Shown here one piece after another: positions 35,377 to 43,405 of a stretch of 45,796 nucleotides of DNA; the first letter of the stretch is position 1, and each line of letters begins with the position of its first letter. The notes below the pieces were generated by a model. The model was not told where the DNA came from. It made no database searches and saw only the letters and a list, made by a program, of their open reading frames with translations. This stretch comes from UBA1732 sp045114235 (GTDB taxonomy: Bacteria; Verrucomicrobiota; Lentisphaeria; Victivallales; UBA1829): contig JBGUKB010000052.1 of the NCBI GenBank assembly GCA_045114235.1, positions 1 to 45,796 on the forward strand, written 5' to 3'. Position numbers and translations under genes: made by a program.

Positions 35377-36174
35377 ATGCTGACACTTCTGATCTCCCTG
35401 ATCGCATCCCTGCTCGTCGGAGCCGCGTCCTACCGCGGCCTGCCGACTTCCGCCGTCGTCGTCATGATGATCGCGGTCTTCCTCGTCGTCCACCTCGCGA
35501 TCTCGCTGCTCCTGCGCGCGAAGTCGAAGAAGATCAACGAGAAGCTCCAGGCGCTGATGCTGGAGATCCAGCAGAAGATCCAGGGCATGCAGAACCGCAT
35601 GATGCACCGTCCCATGGGCAGCCCGAAGCAGATGATGCAGATCCTGGAGCGCGAGCAGCAGGCCGGGCTCGACCGCATGATCGAGGCGCTCGACATGTTC
35701 AAGCCGCTGTACAAATGGAGCTTCCTCATGAAGCGCCAGGTCAACACCATGAAGATGGCGTTCCTCTTCCAGCAGAAGAAGTTCGACGAGGTCGACGCGC
35801 TGCTCCCGAAGTGCATGTTCTTCGACCCGCAGAGCGTGACGATCAAGCTCGTCCGCATGTACAAGAACAACGATCCGAAGCTCGACAAGTTCTTCAAGAC
35901 CCGCGTGCGCCGGTTCAAGGGCGACAACGCCGTGATCCCGTACGCCGCGTATTCCTGGATGCTCGTGAAGCAGGACCGCATCGAGGACGCCATCGCCGCG
36001 CTCACCGACGCCCGCAAGCAGACCTCGAACGAGGTGCTGGAGAAGAACCGCGAACTGCTGCTGAACGGCAAGGTGAAGCAGTTCTCCAACGCCCCGCTCG
36101 CCGAAGCCTGGTACGCCCTCATGCTGGAGGAGCCGAAGATGCCCCGCATCCAGCAGAACGTCCGCTACCGCTGA
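35377..36174 (+). CDS. Inner-membrane protein with cytoplasmic helical domain, function unknown
   Basis: 265 residues. Two closely spaced transmembrane segments at the N-terminus (about 2-18 and 25-46) are followed by a basic helical domain with a Met/Gln-rich coiled-coil stretch ('LMLEIQQKIQGMQNRMM', about 64-80) and helix pairs resembling degenerate TPR units ('AFLFQQKKFDEVDALL', 'LVKQDRIEDAIAAL'). No catalytic motif. RBS AAAGGT seven bases before the ATG. First gene of an apparent operon with the Minf_1886 protein (64 bp) and M16 peptidase (39 bp). I do not recognise the family; a scaffold role is inference. Confidence 0.85.
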   Translation: MLTLLISLIASLLVGAASYRGLPTSAVVVMMIAVFLVVHLAISLLLRAKSKKINEKLQALMLEIQQKIQGMQNRMMHRPMGSPKQMMQILEREQQAGLDRMIEALDMFKPLYKWSFLMKRQVNTMKMAFLFQQKKFDEVDALLPKCMFFDPQSVTIKLVRMYKNNDPKLDKFFKTRVRRFKGDNAVIPYAAYSWMLVKQDRIEDAIAALTDARKQTSNEVLEKNRELLLNGKVKQFSNAPLAEAWYALMLEEPKMPRIQQNVRYR

Positions 36175-36238
36175 CCGTCCGGCGCGCCGGATTCGATAAG
36201 CCCGAACTCGCACAGTATCCCGACCGCGGGAGGCCGAC

Positions 36239-36682
36239 ATGGAAGAACTCGAATGGAAAGACTCGCTCCTCCGGATCCTGGAAAAGGATTCCCGGTACGA
36301 CGCGCACGCCTACATCTTCATGAACAGCGCCGTCTCCTACACCGTGAACAAGCTCTCCAAGCAGGGACGCCCGCTCGGCACGCGCCATGTGAGCGGCGCC
36401 CAGCTCATTCAAGGCATGCTCGAATACGCGGTCAGCACCTACATGTTTCTTGCGCCGGACATGCTCCGCTACTGGAACCTCCTCAGCGGACGCGACGCCG
36501 GCAACATCGTTTACAACCTCATCGAGGAAGGCGTGCTCTCCGCCGGCCCGAACGACCGCATCGAGGACTTCGACTGCGTGCCCGACCTGATCTACGTCAC
36601 GCAGGAGATCGTGCGCCGCAGCTTCGGCAGCCGTCCCGCGCCCGCGTCCGATCCCGGCCCGCTTCCGGTCATCGACGTCTGA
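36239..36682 (+). CDS. Minf_1886 family protein
   Basis: 147 residues. It matches the short conserved family named after a Methylacidiphilum gene and found largely in the PVC superphylum: 'ILEKDSRYDAHAYIFMNSAVSYTV', 'RHVSGAQLIQGMLEYA', 'WNLLSGRDAGNIVYNLIEEGVLSAGPNDRIEDFDCVPDL'. No function has been assigned that I know of. The last 15 residues are Pro-rich. RBS GGGAGG five bases before the ATG. It lies between the membrane protein and the M16 peptidase. Confidence 0.88.
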   Translation: MEELEWKDSLLRILEKDSRYDAHAYIFMNSAVSYTVNKLSKQGRPLGTRHVSGAQLIQGMLEYAVSTYMFLAPDMLRYWNLLSGRDAGNIVYNLIEEGVLSAGPNDRIEDFDCVPDLIYVTQEIVRRSFGSRPAPASDPGPLPVIDV

Positions 36683-36721
36683 TCCGCGCGGCCGCCTTCC
36701 CCGGAACCGGGAGCCCACCAC

Positions 36722-39289
36722 ATGCCTGAACCCGCCCTGCCTCTGCTCGACCTCGTCCGCGAACACCGCCTCGCCAACGGCATCCGCGTTTTCCTCTGCC
36801 CCATGCCCGGCGTCCGCACGGTCAGCTGCAATGTCTGCGTGAACACCGGCAGCGCGTTTGAGGGCGCCGACCTCGGCAGCGGCCTGTCGCATTTCCTCGA
36901 GCACATGATGTTCAACGGCACGAAAAGCTATCCGGGCGGGTCGGAGATCGCCGACCGCGTGAACGCCCTCGGCGGCAACCTGAACGCGTTCACCAGCCAG
37001 GACCAGACGTACTACTACATCAACCTCCCCGCCGCGAACGCCGTCGAAGGCGTCCGCATGCTCGCCTCCATGATGCGCGAACCGCTCTTCCCCGAGGACG
37101 AGTTCGCTCGCGAGAAGGATGTGATCCTGAACGAAAGCCGCATGCGCCTGGACAACCCCCGCCTCGGCGTCTATGAAAACATGCTCGGCGAACTCTTCCG
37201 CGGCAGTCCGTACCGCGTGCCGATCATCGGCTACGACCATCTGCTCGAATCCGTCACGCGCGACCGGATGGCGGCGTACCACAGCAGACGCTACACACCC
37301 GAACGCATGACATTCCTTATTGCCGGACGGTTCGACGCGGAAGCCGTGCTCGCGGAACTCCGCGCGAAGCTCGAAGACTGGCAGACCGGTTCCTTCGAGG
37401 ACGCCACCCCCGCCCGCCCGTTCAGGCGCGCCGGGCAGAGCACGGTCGACCTGACCTGGAAAGACTCGCTGGCGTATCTGGCGTTCGGCTGGCAGCTGCA
37501 TGACCTCGACGCCCGCGCCAACGCCGCGCTCCGCGTGCTGGCGTTCCTGCTCGACGACGATTCCGGGCGCGTCTACCGCGCCATGCACATCGAAAACGAA
37601 CTCATTTCAGGCTCGTGGGCGGATTACGTGATGTTCCAGGACGGACAGGGCTTCTTCTTCACGGCGTTCGAGGGCGATCCCGCGAAGCTCGACGCGATGC
37701 AGGCGGGATTCCTCGCCGTGCTCGACGACTTCAAAAAACATCCCGTCACGAAACGCGAGATCGAGCGCGCACGCGCCGCCGTCGAATGCGAGATCCTCAG
37801 CCGGTTCGAAACGCCGTCCGGGTTCGCCGCGCTCGTCTCCGGCGCGGTCCGCATCAACGGCAGCTACGACCTCAGATCCATGCTCCGCGACCTCGACGCC
37901 GTCACGCCGGACGATGTGATGGACATCCTCCATACCATGCTGTCGCCCGACGACCTCACCTGCGTGCGCATGTCCCCCGCGAACAGCTCGAAAAAGACCT
38001 CTCGCAAGAAAGCCGCGCCCGCCCTGCCCCGTCCGGTCGTCGAGACCGCGAAGTCCGGCCAGACCGTGCTGCTTCTGGAGGACCGTTCGCGGACGATGGC
38101 GGAGATCACGCTCGTGCTGCCATGCGCGGCGGCGTTCGAGTCCGCCTCGGAAAGCCTGTTCTCCCGCCTCGTTTCCGAAACGCTTTTCTGCGGCGCGGGC
38201 GGCTATAACGAGGTGAAGCTGAACGAATATCTCGCCGACTACGCCATCGAGGCCGACTGCACCGCGGGCAACAACTCCATGTTCCTCTCGCTTCAGTTCC
38301 CGCTCAAAAGCTTCCGCCGCGCGGTCAGGATCGCCGCGATTCTCGCCGGTGAACCGGAGTTCCCCGCCGATGCCGTCGAACGCGAAAAAGTGAACCTGAT
38401 CCGCGAGATCGAAAGCTCGCTGCTTCAGCCCGACGCGGTCGCGTTCGCGCGCCTGAAGGAACACCTTTTCGGCGCGTCGCATCCCTACGGACGCAGCCCG
38501 GAGGCCTCGCTCGCCGCGCTCAAAAAAGCCTCGGCTTCAAAAGTGAAGGATTTCTACCTCAAACGCGTGCTCGCCGCGCCGTCCGCTTGTCTGGCGTTTT
38601 CCGGCGCACTCTCGCAGAAACAGGTCCGCGAGGCCGCGCAGGAGATATTCTCCGCCGGACGCTGGGCCGCCCCCGCGCCGAAACGCCCCGCGCCGCCCCG
38701 GATGAACAGGCCATTCGACCTAGAATTCGCGTTGGAACAGCGCAAGCAGGCGGTCGTGACCTGCGGATTCCGTTCGTGCGGCGTGGAGACCGCCGATCCC
38801 GCCTGGGACCTGGTGCTGAACACGGAGAACGGCATGTCGGCGAAGCTGTTCAAGAAGGTGCGCGGCGAAAAGGGCCTCGCGTACTGGACCGGATTCGTCC
38901 GCATGTACGGGTTCGGCACGGGTATCTCGGCGTTCGCAGCCTCGACCGCGGACGAAAACGCACGGGAGGTGCGCGGGTTGCTCCTCGACGAATTCCGCCG
39001 CCTCGCCTCGGCCGGGCTCGACAGGGACGAGTTCGACGCCGCCCTCGCCGCCCAGAAATACGCGTTCGACGCCTCGCCCTCCGGGTCCCTCGCGAAACAG
39101 TCCGCGCTCGAACGGTTCCTGACCGGGGACGCGCTCCAGCCGTGGACGCGCCGCGAACAGCTCGACAAGCTCACGCGGGCGGAGGTGAACCGCCGCCTGA
39201 AACGCGACCTGAAGGACGTGAAACCGTCCACGCTGATCGCGTTCGCGAACGGCGTTCCGGCAGGCAGAAAAGCCGCGAAAAAGGCGTAA
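36722..39289 (+). CDS. M16 family zinc metallopeptidase, two-domain type
   Basis: 855 residues built as two M16 halves. The N-terminal half has the inverted zinc motif His57-Phe-Leu-Glu60-His61 ('LSHFLEHMMFNGT') and the third ligand Glu138 ('VILNESRMRLD'). The C-terminal half (about 440-840) has the fold ('LVLPCAAAFESASESLFSRLVSETLF', 'FDLEFALEQRKQAVVTCGF', 'KVRGEKGLAYWTGF') but no HxxEH, as expected for the inactive partner domain. No signal peptide, so it may be a cytoplasmic peptidase unless exported by another route. It cleaves peptides in a clam-shell cavity. RBS GGGAG eight bases before the ATG. Confidence 0.94.
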   Translation: MPEPALPLLDLVREHRLANGIRVFLCPMPGVRTVSCNVCVNTGSAFEGADLGSGLSHFLEHMMFNGTKSYPGGSEIADRVNALGGNLNAFTSQDQTYYYINLPAANAVEGVRMLASMMREPLFPEDEFAREKDVILNESRMRLDNPRLGVYENMLGELFRGSPYRVPIIGYDHLLESVTRDRMAAYHSRRYTPERMTFLIAGRFDAEAVLAELRAKLEDWQTGSFEDATPARPFRRAGQSTVDLTWKDSLAYLAFGWQLHDLDARANAALRVLAFLLDDDSGRVYRAMHIENELISGSWADYVMFQDGQGFFFTAFEGDPAKLDAMQAGFLAVLDDFKKHPVTKREIERARAAVECEILSRFETPSGFAALVSGAVRINGSYDLRSMLRDLDAVTPDDVMDILHTMLSPDDLTCVRMSPANSSKKTSRKKAAPALPRPVVETAKSGQTVLLLEDRSRTMAEITLVLPCAAAFESASESLFSRLVSETLFCGAGGYNEVKLNEYLADYAIEADCTAGNNSMFLSLQFPLKSFRRAVRIAAILAGEPEFPADAVEREKVNLIREIESSLLQPDAVAFARLKEHLFGASHPYGRSPEASLAALKKASASKVKDFYLKRVLAAPSACLAFSGALSQKQVREAAQEIFSAGRWAAPAPKRPAPPRMNRPFDLEFALEQRKQAVVTCGFRSCGVETADPAWDLVLNTENGMSAKLFKKVRGEKGLAYWTGFVRMYGFGTGISAFAASTADENAREVRGLLLDEFRRLASAGLDRDEFDAALAAQKYAFDASPSGSLAKQSALERFLTGDALQPWTRREQLDKLTRAEVNRRLKRDLKDVKPSTLIAFANGVPAGRKAAKKA

Positions 39290-39290
39290 A

Positions 39291-39361
39291 TCCGGCCCTT
39301 TTTCCCCGTCCGTGCCCCCTTTGCGGAAAAAAACGCAAAAAAAGTCAAAAAAAAGGCCGGA
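39291..39361. other. Large A-rich stem-loop after the M16 gene
   Basis: TCCGGCC-C-TTTTT (39291-39303) pairs with AAAAA...GGCCGGA (39347-39361) around an A-rich loop with an inner TTTGCG/CGCAAA stem. Either a terminator of unusual shape or an mRNA-protecting hairpin. Confidence 0.5.
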
Positions 39362-39367
39362 CTTCAT

Positions 39368-39395
39368 TTGAAATATCGGCTTTTTGCCTTACAAT
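39368..39395 (+). promoter_or_regulatory. Promoter of the LysM lipoprotein gene
   Basis: TTGAAA (39368-39373), 16 bp, TACAAT (39390-39395). The start codon is at 39480. Confidence 0.65.
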
Positions 39396-39479
39396 ATATG
39401 GTGATGTTCTTTTTCGGGACATCAACCGCTACTACGTATTTTGAAATTCAAATAACTTTTTCCGGAGGTTCCACCTGTC

Positions 39480-40751
39480 ATGAATGCCAAGTTCCGCATC
39501 GTCATCCCCGCGTCCGCCGCGGTCGCCGCTCTTCTCCTCACCGGCTGCGCCGACAAGCCCATCCGCGTCCCCGGCGGCACGTTCGTCGAAGAGCCCTACA
39601 CGGGTGAAACCACCACGAAAACCCACACCGTCATCTCCAACGGCGAAGAAATCACCGACACCGAAGTCATCTTCATCGACGACGAGGTCCCGGTCGGCCC
39701 GGTCGAAGACAAAACGCAGGCAGGCAAGCAGGACGGCGCTTCCGCGGCGCAGGGCGGCGACACCTCCGCGCAGCAGGGCGACGCGACCGGACTCCAGCCC
39801 GTCGACCAGGAACAGGCCGCGAAGAGCAACGCGCCCGAAGGCTCCGTGGAATACAAGGTCGTGAAGGGCGACACGCTGTGGGGCATCGGCATGGTCTACG
39901 GCGTTTCCGTGGCGCGCCTTGCCGAGATCAACAGCATCGACGAAAAGGCTCCGCTCAAGGTCGGCCAGGTCCTCATGATCCCGCCGGACGCCAAGAACGC
40001 CGTCGGCAAGCCCGTCGAGAAGAAGACGGAACCGAAGACGGAAACGAAGGCCGAGACGAAGCCCGCGACTGCCACGACGACAAAGCCCGCCACCTCCACG
40101 AAGGCGCAGCCCGTCGCGAAGGACGGCGAGACCCTCTACGTCGTGAAGAGCGGCGACAACCTCAGCACGATCGCGTACCGTCACCACGTGAAGCTCGCCG
40201 ACCTCGTCGCGGCGAACAAGGTCGATCCGAAGGCCACGCTCCGCGTCGGCCAGACGCTCGTCATCCCGGCCGCGACCGCCAAGGCCGCCTCCTCCAGCAC
40301 GACGACCACGAAGACCGCGACCACGACGGCCACGACGACCACGACGAAGACCGAAACGAAGACCGAAACGAAGGCCGCGACCGCCACCACCACGAAGCCT
40401 GCGACGACCACCTCGACGCCGAAGGCCGGCGAAGGCACCGGCGGAGTCGTCGAGCCCATCGGCGGCTCCATGGCAGGCACGTCCGCCCCGGCCTCGACGC
40501 CCGCGACCGTCTCGACGCCCGTGGAAACCGCGAAGCCCGCGACCGCCACCACCTCGGCTCCGGCGCTCGACCCCGTCTCCAGCCTCTCCGACGCTGACAT
40601 CATCGCCATCCCGATCAACTCCGAATCCACGCTCGAAGAGGTCGCGGAATACCACGACCGCAACCTTCAGGACCTGATCCGCCTGAACCCCGAGTTCAAG
40701 CCCGGACAGAAGATCCCCGCAGGAACGGCAATCAAAATGCCGCTTTTCTGA
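39480..40751 (+). CDS. LysM-domain lipoprotein with Thr/Ala/Lys-rich linkers
   Basis: 423 residues. The lipobox 'LLTGC' (Cys22) predicts lipidation and membrane anchoring. Two clear LysM domains follow: about 122-170 ('YKVVKGDTLWGIGMVYGVSVARLAEIN') and 218-262 ('YVVKSGDNLSTIAYRHHVKLADLVAAN', 'VGQTLVIP'). A third, degenerate one closes the protein (about 378-423: 'STLEEVAEYHDRNLQDLIRLNPEFKPGQKIPAGTAI'). Low-complexity linkers (about 175-215 and 265-375) are nearly all Thr, Ala, Lys, Glu and Pro. LysM binds peptidoglycan, so it probably links the membrane to the wall. RBS CGGAGG about 12 bases before the ATG. A strong terminator follows. Confidence 0.93.
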   Translation: MNAKFRIVIPASAAVAALLLTGCADKPIRVPGGTFVEEPYTGETTTKTHTVISNGEEITDTEVIFIDDEVPVGPVEDKTQAGKQDGASAAQGGDTSAQQGDATGLQPVDQEQAAKSNAPEGSVEYKVVKGDTLWGIGMVYGVSVARLAEINSIDEKAPLKVGQVLMIPPDAKNAVGKPVEKKTEPKTETKAETKPATATTTKPATSTKAQPVAKDGETLYVVKSGDNLSTIAYRHHVKLADLVAANKVDPKATLRVGQTLVIPAATAKAASSSTTTTKTATTTATTTTTKTETKTETKAATATTTKPATTTSTPKAGEGTGGVVEPIGGSMAGTSAPASTPATVSTPVETAKPATATTSAPALDPVSSLSDADIIAIPINSESTLEEVAEYHDRNLQDLIRLNPEFKPGQKIPAGTAIKMPLF

Positions 40752-40770
40752 GCGAAAACTCCGAGAATCC

Positions 40771-40805
40771 GCGATCCGCAAAGCCTTTTGCGGGTCGCTT
40801 TTTTT
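40771..40805 (+). terminator. Rho-independent terminator after the LysM gene
   Basis: Stem GCGATCCGCAAA / TTTGCGGGTCGC (40771-40798) then a run of T to 40805. The RBS AAGG of the next gene begins at 40806, directly after the tail. Confidence 0.9.
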
Positions 40806-40816
40806 AAGGCTGTTCC

Positions 40817-42433
40817 ATGGCTGATCTTCACATGATGCCCCCCTCGCCCGTCCCGGCACGCTGGCGGATCCTGTTCGCCACGGCGCTTGTGCTGGCGTTC
40901 ATGTTCGGCGGACTGCTGTTCGTGCGAAAGGACGCTGTGCCGCCGCGCGACGGCGCGGACAACGCCATGGACGCCCGGCTCCGGTTGCAGACGGCCGCCG
41001 TCGCTTTCTCCTCCGGCAAGCTCGCACCGCGCGTGCTGATCCTGACCGACTGGCCGGAATTCTACCAGAAAAAGGACGAACCGTACCCGGAATTCCGGTT
41101 CTTCCAGGGAAACGGCAAACAGGAGGATGAAGCCTCTTCGGTAGTTTATTATCCTCATGCCGAGCTTGTCGTGATCGCCCCTGTGTCGGTCCCGGAATTC
41201 GGACTCGGCGGACCTGGTGACGTTTTCTCCCAGTTCAGGAACATTCATTCCTATGATCGTTTTCAGCGCACTTTTGGGGTTAAGAAACCCGATCCCGACG
41301 CGGGTACACTGGAACGCGCCGTGAAGAATAACGGAGCGGTCGCATCCAAATTCGACGTCGTTCTGCTGGACTGCGCGTTCCCGGACCGTCTTTTCTCCCG
41401 GAAATCCCTGCTCTGGTCATCCTCGCTCTTCGATATGATGAAGGAAAATGCCATGAACTCCGGCGGCATCTTCGCGGTCGTCCTGCCGCCCGACCAACCG
41501 GAAATATCCGCCTGCGTCCTCGCGTTTCTGCGCCGTTCGTTCGGCAACACTGGCGCGTTCTGCTTCGGGAACCGCGTGATCCTCGCCTCCGGCCTGAACG
41601 CCGAACCGGTTTTCGATCTGGAAAAACTGAGCGCCACGGCGGAGCTCGCCGGATACTACGACGGCGAAGGCATTCCCTACAACGCCATCGGGTTGGTGCT
41701 GGAGGAGGATTATTCCGATTCGATCCCTGCCGGACTGTTGGAAAATGCCCACGATATCGCGATTCCCGGTGTCTTCACGTCGCTCCGCGCCATCTTCGCC
41801 CGCGCGCAGTACGGAGCACAAGCAAAACGGTTCCTGCCGGCCGGATTCCCCGTTCGGACGGTCTGCGCCTGGCTCCTGGGGATCCTCCTCGCCGTCTACC
41901 CGTTCCTGCGTTACTTCATCTCGTGGAAGCCCGTCCACAAGCAGGCGTTCCGCACGTTCGAGGACATGTTCTACCTCACGGGGGTGCTTGCTCTTTTCAT
42001 GTTGTTCCTCCATGAAAAGATCAGGATCGACGGCGCATCGCTGCTGCTTTTCCTTGTCATCCCAGTTCTGCTCTGGTACGACGATGACTGGAAATGGAGC
42101 TGGAAATGGACCAAAGCCGTCGTGGAGAATGCCTTCGGGCGTTTCCTCATGTATCTGCTGGCGGCGGTCCTGTTCGGGCTCGCGTTCTTCCGGGTCGTTT
42201 CCGATCCGGTGACGCTCAGCCTGACCGTTCTTCTCGCAGTGGCCTTCGCGGTCTGGCCGTTGCGCGCCCGCATGAAGGAACCGGTCCAGCCCGGCCCGGC
42301 GATCCCGCTTGCGTACCTGTTCGGCGTGGCGGCCTCTCTGGCGCTGTTCGCCGTGAGCCTGTGCTTCCCGCTCGGCCCGGCCGTGTTCGCGGCAGTCGTC
42401 TGCGTGTACCGCCTCATCCTTCTGGACTGCTGA
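40817..42433 (+). CDS. Polytopic membrane protein with spermidine-synthase-like soluble segment
   Basis: 538 residues. One N-terminal transmembrane segment (about 18-37) is followed by a soluble region (40-335) and about seven C-terminal transmembrane segments (340-535). The soluble part resembles the second half of a spermidine-synthase/Rossmann methyltransferase ('KFDVVLLDCAFPDRLFSRKSLLWSSSLFDMMKENAMNSGGIFAVVLP'), but the Gly-rich cofactor loop is not visible, so I read it as non-catalytic or strongly diverged. Membrane-fused SpeE-like proteins exist in bacteria, mostly uncharacterised. RBS AAGG seven bases before the ATG. It may be transcribed by readthrough of the preceding terminator. 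Converges with the methyltransferase gene (stops 2 bp apart). Confidence 0.75.
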   Translation: MADLHMMPPSPVPARWRILFATALVLAFMFGGLLFVRKDAVPPRDGADNAMDARLRLQTAAVAFSSGKLAPRVLILTDWPEFYQKKDEPYPEFRFFQGNGKQEDEASSVVYYPHAELVVIAPVSVPEFGLGGPGDVFSQFRNIHSYDRFQRTFGVKKPDPDAGTLERAVKNNGAVASKFDVVLLDCAFPDRLFSRKSLLWSSSLFDMMKENAMNSGGIFAVVLPPDQPEISACVLAFLRRSFGNTGAFCFGNRVILASGLNAEPVFDLEKLSATAELAGYYDGEGIPYNAIGLVLEEDYSDSIPAGLLENAHDIAIPGVFTSLRAIFARAQYGAQAKRFLPAGFPVRTVCAWLLGILLAVYPFLRYFISWKPVHKQAFRTFEDMFYLTGVLALFMLFLHEKIRIDGASLLLFLVIPVLLWYDDDWKWSWKWTKAVVENAFGRFLMYLLAAVLFGLAFFRVVSDPVTLSLTVLLAVAFAVWPLRARMKEPVQPGPAIPLAYLFGVAASLALFAVSLCFPLGPAVFAAVVCVYRLILLDC

Positions 42434-42435
42434 GC

Positions 42436-43077
42436 TTACGATTTGCGCCCCGCGGCGCACAGCCAGCGGTGTTCCGGCTCAAGCTCGACCGTCACGTCGG
42501 TAAACCCCGCCCCGGTCATCAGTCCGCGCAATTCGTCCCGCGTCGGGCAGACCATCTTCAGATGCTCCACGATCGCGCGCTGGCGTTCGTTCATCATGCC
42601 GCCGACCATCTCCAGCGCGGTCATGAACCATCCGCCCGGCGCGAGCACACGCCGTATCTCCTTCAATCCGGCGATCTGGTCCGGCCAGAAATACAGGCTC
42701 TCGACCGAAAACACCGTATCGAACGCGCCGTCCCCGAACGGCAGGTCCGGCACGCCGCACCGGAGAAACCGCATCCGCCCGGACTTCACGAGCGCTTCGT
42801 TCAGCGCCGCAGCCGTCTTGACCGCGAGCGGCGAGATGTCGCACCCCGTCAGCTCGGCACCCGGGCAGCGGTCCGCCAGTTCGCGTAGCGCCGCGCCCGC
42901 GCCGCACCCCACGTCCAGCACGGACCGGCCGACGGGGATGTGCGCGAATCCCCACGCCCGGAGCGGGCCGTGTTCGCGGTTCATGCGGAGGATCATGTCG
43001 CGTCCCGCGTCGCCCGCGGGGCATCCTGCCGTTTCGACGTTCGAGAAATCCGGTTCGGTCATATCGTGCAGTCCCAT
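42436..43077 (-). CDS. Class I SAM-dependent methyltransferase
   Basis: 213 residues from the ATG at 43077. In-frame starts at 43119 and 43062 are possible and none has a good RBS. The Rossmann core has motif I 'SVLDVGCGAGAAL', the acidic loop 'GCDISPLAV', motif 'GVPDLPFGDGAFDTVFSVESLYFW', and 'EIRRVLAPGGWFMTALEM', as in Methyltransf_11 enzymes acting on small molecules. The substrate is unknown. Cytoplasmic. Divergent from the small basic peptide gene, sharing a roughly 190-bp upstream region. Confidence 0.88.
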   Translation of the reverse strand: MGLHDMTEPDFSNVETAGCPAGDAGRDMILRMNREHGPLRAWGFAHIPVGRSVLDVGCGAGAALRELADRCPGAELTGCDISPLAVKTAAALNEALVKSGRMRFLRCGVPDLPFGDGAFDTVFSVESLYFWPDQIAGLKEIRRVLAPGGWFMTALEMVGGMMNERQRAIVEHLKMVCPTRDELRGLMTGAGFTDVTVELEPEHRWLCAAGRKS

Positions 43078-43186
43078 GTCGGTTGGTGACGAGTTCAGAT
43101 GACGAATAAGATAAAGCATGGCGTCGCGGAATTCAAGAGCGGAAGCGAAAAAAGCATGTTTTTGGCGTGTTTTTTCGGAATCGCGT

Positions 43187-43214
43187 TTGAAAATGCCGGA
43201 ATCTGTGCTATCTT
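43187..43214 (+). promoter_or_regulatory. Promoter of the 35-residue basic peptide gene
   Basis: TTGAAA (43187-43192), 16 bp, TATCTT (43209-43214), 53 bp before the ATG at 43268. Confidence 0.7.
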
Positions 43215-43267
43215 TTATGGATATATTTTTGTACGCGAACCAAATCCAACAATTATGGAGAACAACA

Positions 43268-43375
43268 ATGGGAAGACAGTATAACAAGCACGAGAAACAG
43301 GCCCGCCGCAAACAGTACCTCAAGCGCGTCAAACTCCGCGTGAAAGAGGCGATCAAGGCCGCCAAGAAGAAATAA
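43268..43375 (+). CDS. 35-residue very basic peptide, possible ribosome-associated protein
   Basis: The ATG at 43268 has GGAG seven bases upstream and a good promoter, so I prefer it to a longer in-frame ORF beginning at 43118, which would start upstream of the promoter. The peptide (MGRQYNKHEKQARRKQYL...) is nearly half Lys/Arg and ends in KAAKKK, predicted as one amphipathic helix. Composition resembles ribosomal protein S21 or bTHX, but it is shorter than S21 and lacks its N-terminal domain, so I do not name it. lpxA starts 30 bp later and probably shares its transcript. Confidence 0.7.
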   Translation: MGRQYNKHEKQARRKQYLKRVKLRVKEAIKAAKKK

Positions 43376-43405
43376 TCCGAGTTCAATTCAACCGGATGAC
43401 CTGAC

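Noticed and set aside
43118..43267. N-terminal extension of the small basic peptide
   Set aside because: The extension begins upstream of the promoter at 43187-43214, so it would not be transcribed from it.
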